Source: Pseudobdellovibrionaceae bacterium (lineage in GTDB: Bacteria; Bdellovibrionota; Bdellovibrionia; Bdellovibrionales; UBA1609). From it: a stretch of DNA of 37,099 bases. Below the pieces are notes generated by a model. It did not search any database. It saw only the letters and a list, made by a program, of their open reading frames with translations, and was not told where the DNA came from. Below are positions 16,322-25,487 of this stretch, in pieces. The translations under genes were made by a program, and so were the position numbers. The stretch covers positions 1 through 37,099 of the forward strand of contig JAUVAX010000025.1 in the NCBI GenBank assembly GCA_030591685.1, given 5' to 3'. Positions within the stretch are counted from its first letter, which is position 1. Each line of letters begins with the position of its first letter.

Positions 16322-16747
16322 AAAACCTTTTATGAGGGTTAGTAGGCTTGGTATTAAAAATACTACAGTTTTTTAAAAAGAGTAATACGTGTGATGTGCA
16401 TTTTTGTTTTTTAAGGACTTTAATAGTTAAAAATTAATTTCAGTTGAGATTAGCATTTAAAATGTATGTTAAAAAAAACGGCACAAGCTGTGATCATTAA
16501 AGTGATGTGGGGCTAAACGATAAAAAAAGATACAGACTAAGATCTTGTTTTAATCACTTGGTGGCATGAGCGTTTTAGGGGGTTAATTTATTATATACCG
16601 GTGATTTAGGGGCCGTGAGCCTCATAATGTAGGGTCGCTGACGCGAGGCTTCAAAAAAAAACTGGTTGCAACTCAAGTCATTTACGTTGAATTTAAGTAT
16701 AGAATTAGCACTATATATATAGACGGCTGTAGGCCGCGGAGTGATTG
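16322..16747 (+). other. Intergenic gap between divergent HAD and topA genes (426 bp)
   Basis: No plausible reading frame on either strand. A run of alternating TA (about 16712-16720) and the hexamer TTGAAT (16687) might belong to a topA promoter, but spacing of about 19 bases is poor. GGAG (16738-16741) is the topA Shine-Dalgarno. Nothing else recognised. Confidence 0.4.
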
Positions 16748-19432
16748 ATGGCAAAAAAGACGTTAGTGGTAGTGGAGTCTCCAACTAAAGCGAGAACTAT
16801 AAAAAAGTTTTTAGGTAAAGACTATGTGGTTGAATCCTGTATGGGACATGTAAGGGACTTGCCTCAGTCGGCAAAAGATATCCCCGAAAAGTTTAAAAAA
16901 TTACCATGGTCAAATTTAGGCGTGAATGTAGATAAAGATTTTGACCCGATTTATTGTATCCCAAAAAATAAAACTAAAATTGTTAAAGAATTAAAAGCAT
17001 TACTTAAAGATGCTGATGAACTCATTCTCGCAACGGACGAAGATCGTGAAGGGGAGAGCATCAGTTGGCACCTACTTGAGTTACTTAACCCGAAGGTTCC
17101 GGTAAAAAGAATGGTGTTTCATGAAATCACAAAAAAAGCCATTCAAGAGGCCATAGATAATTGCCGCGAAGTAGATATGAATTTAGTAAAAGCTCAAGAG
17201 GCCAGAAGGGTGCTCGACCGCTTGGTGGGTTACACTATTTCGCCACTACTTTGGAAAAAGGTAGCCTATGGGCTCTCTGCTGGTCGAGTGCAATCGGTGG
17301 CGGTGAGGTTAATTGTTGAAAAAGAACATGAGCGTCTGAAGTTTAAGCAGTCCAAGTACTGGGGTGTTTACTCAAATTGTGAAAAGACAAAAGTAAAATT
17401 TGAAGCCAAACTGATTGAGGTGGATGGTAAAAAAATTGCTACAGGTAAAGACTTTGACCCCGATACGGGCCAGTTAAAAGACTCATCTAAAATGATTCAC
17501 ATTGAAGAAAAGCGAGCTCTAACTATTGTTGATGAAATTAAAGGTAAACCTTGGGCCGTCACCGAGGTTGAAGAGAGGCCGGTTTCAAGAAAGCCCGCTC
17601 CACCTTTTATCACCTCAACACTTCAGCAAGATGCCAACAGAAAGCTAGGCCTTTCGGCAAGAGAGACTATGAGTGTGGCTCAAAAGCTTTATGAGCGTGG
17701 TTTTATCACTTATATGCGTACTGATTCGACCAACCTTTCAAATCAAGCCATAGAGGCCTCAAGGGCTTGCATTAAAGATTTATATGGCAGTAAGTATTTA
17801 CCAGAAAAACCGAGAGAGTATAATAAAAAGAAATCCAAAGGGGCTCAAGAGGCGCATGAGGCTATCCGCCCCGCCGGAGTAGAGTTTGTAAAGCCAGAGG
17901 ACACCAGTTTAAAAAGCTCTCAGCTTGCTTTATATGATTTAATTTGGAAGCGAACAGTAGCCTGCCAAATGGTGAATGCTCAGCAAAACCAAGTGGGTGT
18001 TAAATTTAGCGTGGGCGAGGCAACGTTTAGTGCTTCGGGTATGACGATTGTATTCCCTGGGTTTTTAAAAGCCTACGTAGAGGGTAAAGACGACCCTGAA
18101 GGTGCTTTAGAGGACAGAGAGGTCAGGCTCCCTAAACTTAAAAAAGGCGATGGGGTTGAGTGTTTAGAGACCACCCCAAAAGAGCACGAGACTAAACCCC
18201 CGGCAAGGTACACAGAGGCCGGCTTAGTGCAAAAAATGGAAAAAGAGGGCATTGGTCGACCCTCTACCTATGCTTCTATTATTGGTACAATTCAAGATAG
18301 AGGGTACGCAAGAAAGGTCGGTAACACCCTAGTACCCACCTTCACGGCACTTGTTGTGGTAAAACTGTTGAGGCAATATTTGCCCCAGTATGTAGATTTA
18401 GGGTTTACCTCTGAAATGGAGAAATCTTTAGATAATATTGCCCAAGGAGACTTAGATCAGGTTAAGTATTTAAAAGGGGTTTACTTTGGAAAGACCGGCT
18501 TAAAAGAGCAGGTTGAAGCCCAAGAAAAAGAAATAAAGCCTGAGGAGAGTCGACAAATTACACTCGTTGGCCTTGAAGGCTTAAGTTTTAGAGTGGGTCG
18601 ATTTGGTGCTTATGTTTGCCGTATAGAGTCTACGGGGGAAGAAGTCTGTGCCTCTATACCAGATGGCAGCTCACCGGCTGAAATGACCATAGAGCTTGCG
18701 AATAAATTTATTGATCAAAAAATAAGTGGCAACGATGCTTTAGGGGAAGACCCCGAATCTGGTTTGCCGATTTTTGCCCTTTCAGGTCGTTACGGGCCCT
18801 ATGTTCAGCTTGGCGATGCTGCTGAAATAGAAAAGCCTAAGCGAATGGCTTTGCCTGCGACTTGGGAGTTAGAAGAAATAGACATACCAAAAGCTTTATT
18901 TTTATTAAGTCTACCAAAAACATTAGGGGAGCACCCAGAAACAAAAAAGGTCGTAAAAGTTGGAATCGGTCGATTTGGTCCCTATGTGGTTCATGATGGA
19001 GATTTTAGGTCTGTTAATAAAGCTGAAGACTTAAGAACTGTAGATTTTGCTTTTGCAATGAACCTTCTAAGCCAAGAAAAAAAGGGTCGCGGCAAAAGAG
19101 CTCCTTTGAAAGTACTAGGCGCTCACCCTGAGACAGGCGATGAGATGCAAGTTTTAACAGGCCGGTACGGCCCCTATATAAAATGTGGCAAGGTTAACGT
19201 TTCACTCCCTGAAGAGCAAAAGCCAGAGGACACCACTGTAGAGCAAGCTCTTGAACTCTTAAAAGAGCGACTAGAGAAGGCAACAAAAAAGAAAAAAGCG
19301 AAAAAGAAAACCGCAAAAAAGAAGGTTGCCAAAAAAGCAGCCAAAAAAACAACGACAAAGAAAACCAAAAAAACAGCTAAGAAAACCGCAAAAAAGAAGG
19401 TTGTTATTAGGAGAGAGGCCTCTACGAGTTAA
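16748..19432 (+). CDS. topA: DNA topoisomerase I with histone-like lysine tail
   Basis: The protein has 894 residues. It is a type IA topoisomerase that relaxes negative supercoils. The Toprim domain has Glu10 in VVVESPTKA and the acidic triad in LATDEDREGES; the active-site tyrosine is Tyr322 in FITYMRTDSTN. The C-terminal half contains repeated Toprim-C domains (SGRYGPYVQLGD, GIGRFGPYVVHDG, TGRYGPYIKCG), without the four-cysteine zinc fingers of E. coli TopA. The last 50 residues are a Lys/Ala/Thr-rich tract like histone H1, a non-specific DNA-binding extension known also in actinobacterial TopA. ATG 16748 is set by GGAG at 16738-16741. Confidence 0.97.
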   Translation: MAKKTLVVVESPTKARTIKKFLGKDYVVESCMGHVRDLPQSAKDIPEKFKKLPWSNLGVNVDKDFDPIYCIPKNKTKIVKELKALLKDADELILATDEDREGESISWHLLELLNPKVPVKRMVFHEITKKAIQEAIDNCREVDMNLVKAQEARRVLDRLVGYTISPLLWKKVAYGLSAGRVQSVAVRLIVEKEHERLKFKQSKYWGVYSNCEKTKVKFEAKLIEVDGKKIATGKDFDPDTGQLKDSSKMIHIEEKRALTIVDEIKGKPWAVTEVEERPVSRKPAPPFITSTLQQDANRKLGLSARETMSVAQKLYERGFITYMRTDSTNLSNQAIEASRACIKDLYGSKYLPEKPREYNKKKSKGAQEAHEAIRPAGVEFVKPEDTSLKSSQLALYDLIWKRTVACQMVNAQQNQVGVKFSVGEATFSASGMTIVFPGFLKAYVEGKDDPEGALEDREVRLPKLKKGDGVECLETTPKEHETKPPARYTEAGLVQKMEKEGIGRPSTYASIIGTIQDRGYARKVGNTLVPTFTALVVVKLLRQYLPQYVDLGFTSEMEKSLDNIAQGDLDQVKYLKGVYFGKTGLKEQVEAQEKEIKPEESRQITLVGLEGLSFRVGRFGAYVCRIESTGEEVCASIPDGSSPAEMTIELANKFIDQKISGNDALGEDPESGLPIFALSGRYGPYVQLGDAAEIEKPKRMALPATWELEEIDIPKALFLLSLPKTLGEHPETKKVVKVGIGRFGPYVVHDGDFRSVNKAEDLRTVDFAFAMNLLSQEKKGRGKRAPLKVLGAHPETGDEMQVLTGRYGPYIKCGKVNVSLPEEQKPEDTTVEQALELLKERLEKATKKKKAKKKTAKKKVAKKAAKKTTTKKTKKTAKKTAKKKVVIRREASTS

Positions 19433-19574
19433 TGTTTTTTAACGGTCAGAGGCCGCAAGAGCCTTTAAATCAACTTTGATAGCCTAAGTATAGAGTTAAA
19501 ATTACACACCCCATTGTGTTTTACCCCTCATTTTGTTAGTAATTTTTAATTAAGCAAGAGAGGGGGTTGTCCTT

Positions 19575-20480
19575 TTGAAAAGGTTAATATTTCGAAAAAA
19601 AACCAAAGAGCGCTTGCCCACTCAGTTGGAGCTTAATATTGCTCGAGAGCAAGAGCCCGACCGTAATTTATCAAAAGGCGGGCGAAGTTTTTATTTTTTT
19701 GATTTTGATGACAACATAGCTTTTTTGCAAACCCCTATTTATTTGTTTCATAAAAAAACTAAAAAACCTTTAAAACTCAGTTCGAGGGAGTACGCCCTTT
19801 ACAGGGGTGAAGTCGGCTCTGAGGGTCACTTAAAAGACTACGAATACTGCTTTTCTAAAAAAGGAAGCTTTGCTGGGTTTAGGGATAAGGAGTTTTCAAG
19901 ACTAGAGAAATATTTTGGTTTAAAGCAAAACTTTGAAGCTGATGTGGAGCAAGCATTACAGCGAGAGGACTTTAATTGGAAGGGCCCCTCGTGGCATTGC
20001 TTTTATCATGCCGTTTTCAACCAAAGGCCGATTTCGTTAATTACAGCCCGTGGCCATCACCCAGAGACAATAAAAAAGGGGATTGACTGTTTTGTTAAAA
20101 AAGGTTTTTTGCCGGCAAAGCCTAATTTCTTAGATATTTACCCCGTCAATCACCCTGAGACACAAAGTGAGCTGGGTTACGCCTTGAGTGAGTCTCATGA
20201 CGTTGCCCAGTTAAAAAAAACAGCTATACGAAAAAGTGTTGAGCGTGCTTTTGAGGTTTACGGTAATAACCCACATCACAGGTTTGGCATGTCAGATGAT
20301 GACCCTAAAAATCTCGAAATGATTTATGAAGAAATGATCGAATTAAAAAAAGATTACCCTGAAAATTCATTTTTTGTGATTTTAACTCATAAGGGTCGAT
20401 TTGTTAAAAAAGAGATTTTTCAAAATGAGACCCTGAACACACTTTTAAAGGCAAAGCCGGAGCAGTTAACTTTGCTTTAA
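19575..20480 (+). CDS. Unusual HAD-like hydrolase, unknown substrate
   Basis: The protein has 301 residues. The HAD nucleophile loop is present as FYFFDFDDNIAFL with Asp43 and Asp45, in the less common DxDDN form. ITARGHHPETIKKG looks like the second motif (Ser/Thr), and FGMSDDDPKNLEM fits the acidic metal-binding motif IV. The region between (GSEGHLKDYEYCF to the Trp-rich KGPSWHCFYHAVF) is a cap I do not recognise. The start is TTG at 19575, preceded by a purine-rich AGAGAGGGGG; no ATG is available before the conserved motif. It follows topA by 142 bases and is probably its own unit. Substrate cannot be named. Confidence 0.75.
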   Translation: MKRLIFRKKTKERLPTQLELNIAREQEPDRNLSKGGRSFYFFDFDDNIAFLQTPIYLFHKKTKKPLKLSSREYALYRGEVGSEGHLKDYEYCFSKKGSFAGFRDKEFSRLEKYFGLKQNFEADVEQALQREDFNWKGPSWHCFYHAVFNQRPISLITARGHHPETIKKGIDCFVKKGFLPAKPNFLDIYPVNHPETQSELGYALSESHDVAQLKKTAIRKSVERAFEVYGNNPHHRFGMSDDDPKNLEMIYEEMIELKKDYPENSFFVILTHKGRFVKKEIFQNETLNTLLKAKPEQLTLL

Positions 20481-20861
20481 GCCGTGAGAGATGAGCGCCT
20501 TCCGTCAGGCATGAGTGTAAAATTATGGTGCACAAAAAAATAAGTAAATATTTAACTGAAAGCCGGTAAGGCCCTGAGTGGCCTCAGCTTTGATATGTTA
20601 ACTTTGGTGTATAAATATAACACTAATGAATGTTTTAATCGTAAACAACCTCTAAAATGGGGCGATAATATTGGTGAATTCAGACTTATTTTATTATAAG
20701 ATGTAATCGCATTTTGAGTCTATTAGGGATCAAAACACGTAACATAATACTTTTTATTATTCTCGGTCAAAGAGGTAATAACATTATAGATTTACTCCTT
20801 AAAGCACCGATATGTTTTGGTAACCAATAGAAATAACTACTTTTTTAGAAAGGCCCTATAA
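20481..20861 (+). other. Intergenic gap before the Prc-type protease (381 bp)
   Basis: No reading frame or RNA gene seen. TTGGTG (20671-20676) and TATAAG (20695-20700) with 18-base spacing form a possible promoter that would leave a leader of roughly 155 bases ahead of the protease gene. Confidence 0.4.
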
Positions 20862-22925
20862 ATGAAGCTAAAAATCACGACTTCAATTTTAACAGCTTTA
20901 GTTTTTTTATCGTTAAGCACAGCGTTCGGGCAGGCACTGGGCTCTGGGGGGTTAAAGTTAAGCTGCGAACATTTAGACTTTATTGAGCAACGATACATTG
21001 TTGAACATATAAATTTTAAAACATACACGCCTGAGTTAGAAAATCGGGTTATTGAGCAGTATGTTAAGCACTTAGATAGCTCAAAAATGTATTTACGACA
21101 AGCCGATGTTAACCTAGTACGTAGGAGCTTGAAGGGTATATTTGTAAAAATTAAAAACAGAGACTGTCGTTCTATTGCAGCCACGTATAAGCTGTACATT
21201 AAAAGAGTTCAAGAGCGAGTGGTTTTTGCAAAAAAAATATTAGGTGATAAATTTAAGTTTAATAAAAAAACCCAACTCGTTTTAGACTCAAAATCAAGAA
21301 AATACCCTAAAAACTTAAGTGAACAAAATAGATTTCACTCAAAGTATATACAGTTTCAGGTAGCAAATTTTGTCACAAGTGACATGAGCCTTAAAGAGGC
21401 TAAAGAGCATGTTATTAGGTCTTATGATCGGTCATTAAAAAGAGTTAAAAGTAAAAAGTTAAGTGAACTTTATGTCATTTATATGGATGCTTTTGCCAGA
21501 GGTTTAGACCCTCACTCGAGTTATTTTTCGAGAGACCAACTTGAAGATTTTAAAATCTCAATGAGTTTATCACTTGAAGGCATAGGGGCCACCTTAAGTT
21601 CAAAAGACGGGTTCACTGTTATTGAACAACTAATTACTGGTGGGGCTGCTTTTAGGTCTGGACAATTAAAACCTAAAGACAAAATCACTGCCGTGTCTCA
21701 AGCTAAAGGTAAATTATTTTTAAAGCCAGTGAATGTGATTGAAATGGAGTTGAGAGAGGTCGTTCGCTACATTCGTGGTAAAAAGGGCACTAAAGTTAAA
21801 CTATCAATTTTAAGAAAAGAGGGCAAAGAGAGCAAGCGCCTTGAGGTGGTTTTAATTAGAGATAAAATTAAATTAGAAGACGAGGCTGCGAACATCAATT
21901 ACCTAGATCGAGTTATTAATGGAAAGACTCAAAAAATAGCGGTCTTAAACCTGCCGTCTTTTTACGCCGACAGTTCTAAAAAAGATGGTCGGTCGGCAGC
22001 TAATGATATGAAAACTATTTTAAAAGAGGCGCGAAGTAAAAATATTTCAGGTTTAGTGCTTGATTTGTCCACTAATGGGGGCGGGTCTCTTGATGATGCT
22101 GTCAAAATTGCGGGTTTATTTTTTAAAACAGGTAATGTGGTTAAGCAGTCTCAAAAGGATCTTTCTAAGGGGCAAATCCCCTTGGCGGATAAAGACCAAG
22201 CTGTTGACTTTGCAGGGCCTGTGGTGATTTTAACGAGTCGTATTAGTGCATCGGCCTCAGAGATTGTGGCGGGGACTTTAAAGGACTATAAAAGAGCCAT
22301 TATTGTAGGGGGCGATCACACCTTCGGTAAGGGCAGTATACAGTCGGTTCATTATCTCCCTCAAAATCTAGGGGCTTGGAAGACGACAGTAGGTATGTTT
22401 TTCACAGCCGGTGGGGCTTCAACTCAGCATCTCGGTGTTGAGGCTGATATTAAAATACCAAGTGTTTACTCGACAGATGAAATTGGAGAGAAAAACCTAG
22501 ACTACTCACTACCGCCTAAAAAAATCAGCTCCTTTAAGTCAAAAGATGCTTATGTTGAAAAGGGCAAAATTGGAGCATGGACAGTGGTGGATCGTTCACT
22601 AATAAGTACTCTGAAAGCGAAATCTAAAAAACGAGTGGCCGCAAATAAAGACTTTAAAGAAATTATAAAAGATATGAAAAAAGCTAAAAAGCGCGGCAAG
22701 GTGATGAAGGTCAGTGAGCTTTTTGAGGATGAGGCTAAGAAAAAGTCAGACAAAAAGAAAAGCGAAGACTCTAAAACCTTATCAAAGGCCGAGAAAATTA
22801 AAAAGTATTTAAAGCGTGCCGACGTTGTCGAGGCTGTAAATGTATTAGCTGATATTTTAACTTTATCTAGTGGTGCTGAGATCACTATTGGTTCAAAGGG
22901 TAAAAAAGAATTTTTAAAAAACTAA
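20862..22925 (+). CDS. prc: C-terminal (tail-specific) processing protease, S41 family
   Basis: The protein has 687 residues, the Prc size class, longer than short CtpA. The signal peptide MKLKITTSILTALVFLSLSTAFG directs it to the periplasm. An N-terminal domain follows the pattern of Prc (EQYVKHLDSSKMYL, then GLDPHSSYFS), then a PDZ domain (SLEGIGATLSSKDGFTVIEQ, with GGAAFRSGQLKPKD). The catalytic core contains SASASE, where Ser464 aligns with the E. coli nucleophile (Ser466 is the neighbour), and Lys490 in TFGKGSIQ as the general base. A Lys-rich stretch (about 590-640) precedes the C-terminus. It trims C-termini of envelope proteins. AGAAAGG precedes the ATG; a strong terminator follows. 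Confidence 0.93.
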   Translation: MKLKITTSILTALVFLSLSTAFGQALGSGGLKLSCEHLDFIEQRYIVEHINFKTYTPELENRVIEQYVKHLDSSKMYLRQADVNLVRRSLKGIFVKIKNRDCRSIAATYKLYIKRVQERVVFAKKILGDKFKFNKKTQLVLDSKSRKYPKNLSEQNRFHSKYIQFQVANFVTSDMSLKEAKEHVIRSYDRSLKRVKSKKLSELYVIYMDAFARGLDPHSSYFSRDQLEDFKISMSLSLEGIGATLSSKDGFTVIEQLITGGAAFRSGQLKPKDKITAVSQAKGKLFLKPVNVIEMELREVVRYIRGKKGTKVKLSILRKEGKESKRLEVVLIRDKIKLEDEAANINYLDRVINGKTQKIAVLNLPSFYADSSKKDGRSAANDMKTILKEARSKNISGLVLDLSTNGGGSLDDAVKIAGLFFKTGNVVKQSQKDLSKGQIPLADKDQAVDFAGPVVILTSRISASASEIVAGTLKDYKRAIIVGGDHTFGKGSIQSVHYLPQNLGAWKTTVGMFFTAGGASTQHLGVEADIKIPSVYSTDEIGEKNLDYSLPPKKISSFKSKDAYVEKGKIGAWTVVDRSLISTLKAKSKKRVAANKDFKEIIKDMKKAKKRGKVMKVSELFEDEAKKKSDKKKSEDSKTLSKAEKIKKYLKRADVVEAVNVLADILTLSSGAEITIGSKGKKEFLKN

Positions 22926-22957
22926 CGGTTCTTTTTTAAAACTTGGTTTTTAGCCAC

Positions 22958-22989
22958 AGCTCGTATTTTAAAATGCGGGCTTTTTTTTT
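22958..22989 (+). terminator. Intrinsic terminator after prc
   Basis: The stem 22958-22969 with 22970-22981 folds with two G-T wobbles into a long hairpin (AGCTCGTATTTT / AAAATGCGGGCT; the middle must open as a small loop) and is followed by nine T's. Confidence 0.82.
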
Positions 22990-23241
22990 GTTAAAGCACA
23001 TTAACGTAAAACTGGCGGCGCGCAGCTGAAACCCTATGAGGCCCTGGCTTTGACATTGGTAGCCGCACGCGGGCCCTTTTTGTGATTTAAAATTAAGCTT
23101 ATTCAAAGTGAACGTTTCTCAGTGAGGGGCATGGTTTAGAAAAATCGGCCTTTGACTTTTTTCTCTCCAGAGATTAACTCTATTACCTATTAATTGAAGG
23201 TTACAATTAGCGCAATGCTGCGCATTAATCAGGATGGGTCA

Positions 23242-24279
23242 ATGGCACAATCTGTAGCTCATAAGGTGGATACTAAGCCAGGTTCAATGGCCCTGCCACT
23301 ATCAAAAGATTTGTTATTAAATCTGCATAATATGATGGTGAAGTCTCGGGCTTTAGAAGAGCGATTAATTAAGATTTATAAAACAGGAGAGGCTTTTTTT
23401 TGGATCGGTGGGCCGGGAGAAGAAGCTTTTGGAGTCCCTTTAGGTTTATTGGCCAACAAGGGAGAAGGTAAAGAGCACGACTGGATGCACTTACATTACA
23501 GGTGCACGCCAACCATGGTGGCTCTTGGTATGCCCATGATAGATTCGATTCGTTTAATTATGAATAAGGCTACCGATCAGAGCACCGGTGGGAGAAACTT
23601 TTCAAACCATTACTCGTACCCTAAAATGAATGTGGCCCCTGTAACATCACCTATTGAGGTGCAGTACTCTTTTGCCATTGGCACAGCTTGGGCTCAAAAA
23701 AGAGACCAAGCCAAGGGTATTTCGGTTGTTACTGGTGGTGATGCCGGAACAGCAGAGGGGGACTTTGCAAGTTGTCTTATTTGGGCCAGCCGCCCGGGTA
23801 AAGAGCTGCCTATGTTAATCACTGTTCAAAATAATAAGTGGGGGATTTCGACAAGCTACGACTCTCAGCATGGCGAGACGCATACCTGCGACAGGGCGAA
23901 GGCCTTTAATATTAAAACAATGGTCATTAACGGAAACGACCCCATTGAGTCATATATTGAGTTACAAAAGGCCTATGAGTACATTCGAAAAGAAAAAAAG
24001 CCTGTTTGTTTAGAGGCTCGGGTGTCCAGGCTTTACGGCCACTCTTCAGCTGACGGTGCTAATAAAAGGGATGAGGCTTGTTGTATTTTGACTTTTGAAA
24101 AAAAGCTAATGGACTGGGGTTTATTAACTCAAAAAGATATTTCTAAAATTTGGGAAGGTTATGAAGCCGAAGCCCGGGCCGCTATGGAGCAGGTTCGCAC
24201 AGAACCCGAACCCTTGCCTGATTCTATATGGGACCAGGTGTACGTGGGCAATGAGAATGCCGACTGGAGAAACTTTTAA
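23242..24279 (+). CDS. 2-oxoacid dehydrogenase E1 component, alpha subunit
   Basis: The protein has 345 residues from the chosen start. It is the thiamine-diphosphate half of a heterotetrameric E1 that decarboxylates a 2-oxoacid and loads the acyl group onto lipoyl-E2. The ThDP/Mg motif GDAGTAEGDF is followed about 25 residues later by VQNNKWGIST. The phosphorylation-loop region reads RLYGHSSADG, closer to branched-chain (BCKDH-type) E1 alpha than to pyruvate enzymes, but substrate is not certain. AGGATGG (23231-23237) favours ATG 23242; alternatives are TTG 23194 and ATG 23215. It overlaps the beta gene by one base (TAATG). No E2 or E3 gene is in the window. Confidence 0.87.
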   Translation: MAQSVAHKVDTKPGSMALPLSKDLLLNLHNMMVKSRALEERLIKIYKTGEAFFWIGGPGEEAFGVPLGLLANKGEGKEHDWMHLHYRCTPTMVALGMPMIDSIRLIMNKATDQSTGGRNFSNHYSYPKMNVAPVTSPIEVQYSFAIGTAWAQKRDQAKGISVVTGGDAGTAEGDFASCLIWASRPGKELPMLITVQNNKWGISTSYDSQHGETHTCDRAKAFNIKTMVINGNDPIESYIELQKAYEYIRKEKKPVCLEARVSRLYGHSSADGANKRDEACCILTFEKKLMDWGLLTQKDISKIWEGYEAEARAAMEQVRTEPEPLPDSIWDQVYVGNENADWRNF

Positions 24280-25334
24280 TGGCAAATATGGCACAGGCTA
24301 TTCGGTTGGCCCTACACTATGCAGAAAAGAATTTAGAGCTTAAAGATATTTTTGGGCAAGATGTGGGCGCTCCTCTGGGAGGGGTCTTTACCGCCACCCA
24401 AGGGCTTAAAACCACATGGAATACCCCTTTAGATGAAAGGGGTATCATAGGTTGCGCCACAGGGATCGCCATGACCGGGGATCGTTGTGTGGCCGAGATT
24501 CAATTTGGAGATTATATTTTTAACACCATTGATTTACTTAAAATGGTGGGCAATACCCTTTGGACCACGAACGGAAACCAAAAATTACCAATGGTTGTTA
24601 TGACCCCTGTAGGGGCTGGTATAAGGGGCTCTGTTTATCATAGTCATAGCTTTGATGCTCAAGCCTCTCGTATGCCTGGTTGGAAGGTGGTGATCCCCTC
24701 TAACCCATTAGATGCTTATGGTTTAATGCTTTCGGCTATTAAAGACCCAAACCCTGTACTGTATTTAAACCCTAAGGCTTTAATGCGTGTTCGTGGTAAA
24801 GAGCTTATACCTGGAGAGCCGAAGGTTGAAAAACAATTAAAGTCTATGATTGATGCCCCTGTGGGGGACCGGTCTCAGTGGGCCCCTCGCTGGCCAGAGG
24901 TTGAAGAGTACATTGTACCTATTGGTAAGGGGCAAATTACACGCTCAGGCCATAGGGCTACGGTTGTGAGTTATGGGCGAACCCTACATGTGTGCAACGA
25001 GGTTGCTGATGAGTTAAAAACACAAGGTGTTGAAGTTGAGGTTATAGACCTGAGGTCCATTTACCCTTATGACTGGCAGCTTATTAAATCCAGTGTACGA
25101 AAAACGGGCCGTGTATTATTTGTTAATGAAGACACAGAGGTGACTAATTTTGGGGAGCACTTGGCTTACAGATGCACTAAAGAGCTGTTTTACGAGCTTA
25201 TGGCGCCACCTAGAGTAGTTGCGGGTAAAAATGTACCAGGCATAGGGTTGCACCCTAACCTAGAGGACAACACCGTGCCTCAAAAACCACGAGTCCAACA
25301 AGAGATCCTTAGCCTTTTAAGTGAAAACCCCTAG
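24279..25334 (+). CDS. 2-oxoacid dehydrogenase E1 component, beta subunit
   Basis: The protein has 351 residues. It pairs with the alpha subunit to make the ThDP active site. Typical stretches are GQDVGAPLGGVFTATQGL, ERGIIGCATGIAMTGDR and EIQFGDYIFNTIDLL; then MTPVGAGIRGSVYHSHSFDA, the lipoyl-binding and ThDP-facing residues of E1 beta, and VIDLRSIYPYDWQLI plus FVNEDTEVTNFGEH of the C-terminal transketolase domain. All domains are complete. Start is set by the TAATG overlap with the alpha gene, the normal arrangement. Product type (branched-chain versus pyruvate) as for the alpha subunit. Confidence 0.92.
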   Translation: MANMAQAIRLALHYAEKNLELKDIFGQDVGAPLGGVFTATQGLKTTWNTPLDERGIIGCATGIAMTGDRCVAEIQFGDYIFNTIDLLKMVGNTLWTTNGNQKLPMVVMTPVGAGIRGSVYHSHSFDAQASRMPGWKVVIPSNPLDAYGLMLSAIKDPNPVLYLNPKALMRVRGKELIPGEPKVEKQLKSMIDAPVGDRSQWAPRWPEVEEYIVPIGKGQITRSGHRATVVSYGRTLHVCNEVADELKTQGVEVEVIDLRSIYPYDWQLIKSSVRKTGRVLFVNEDTEVTNFGEHLAYRCTKELFYELMAPPRVVAGKNVPGIGLHPNLEDNTVPQKPRVQQEILSLLSENP

Positions 25335-25347
25335 CCTGAGGGGCTTT
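25328..25347 (+). terminator. Weak candidate terminator after E1 beta
   Basis: CCCCT (25328-25332) pairs with AGGGG (25339-25343) around a 6-base loop, then C and TTTT. It overlaps the stop codon region. Short stem and short T run make this tentative. Confidence 0.35.
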
Positions 25348-25487
25348 TAAGGTGACTTGGGTTATTTTATACCGCCTGGCTCGACGCAATGAACCTATTG
25401 TGTGAGGTGGTCTTAAGATTCTTTGACCGGAGACTTAGGCTTAGCTAAACTTTCGATTCATCAAACACTTAACCAGCCTAGGATACA

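Noticed and set aside
16711-16720. Alternating TA run before topA as a -10 box
   Set aside because: The nearest -35-like hexamer (TTGAAT) is about 19 bases away; support is too weak to list as a promoter.
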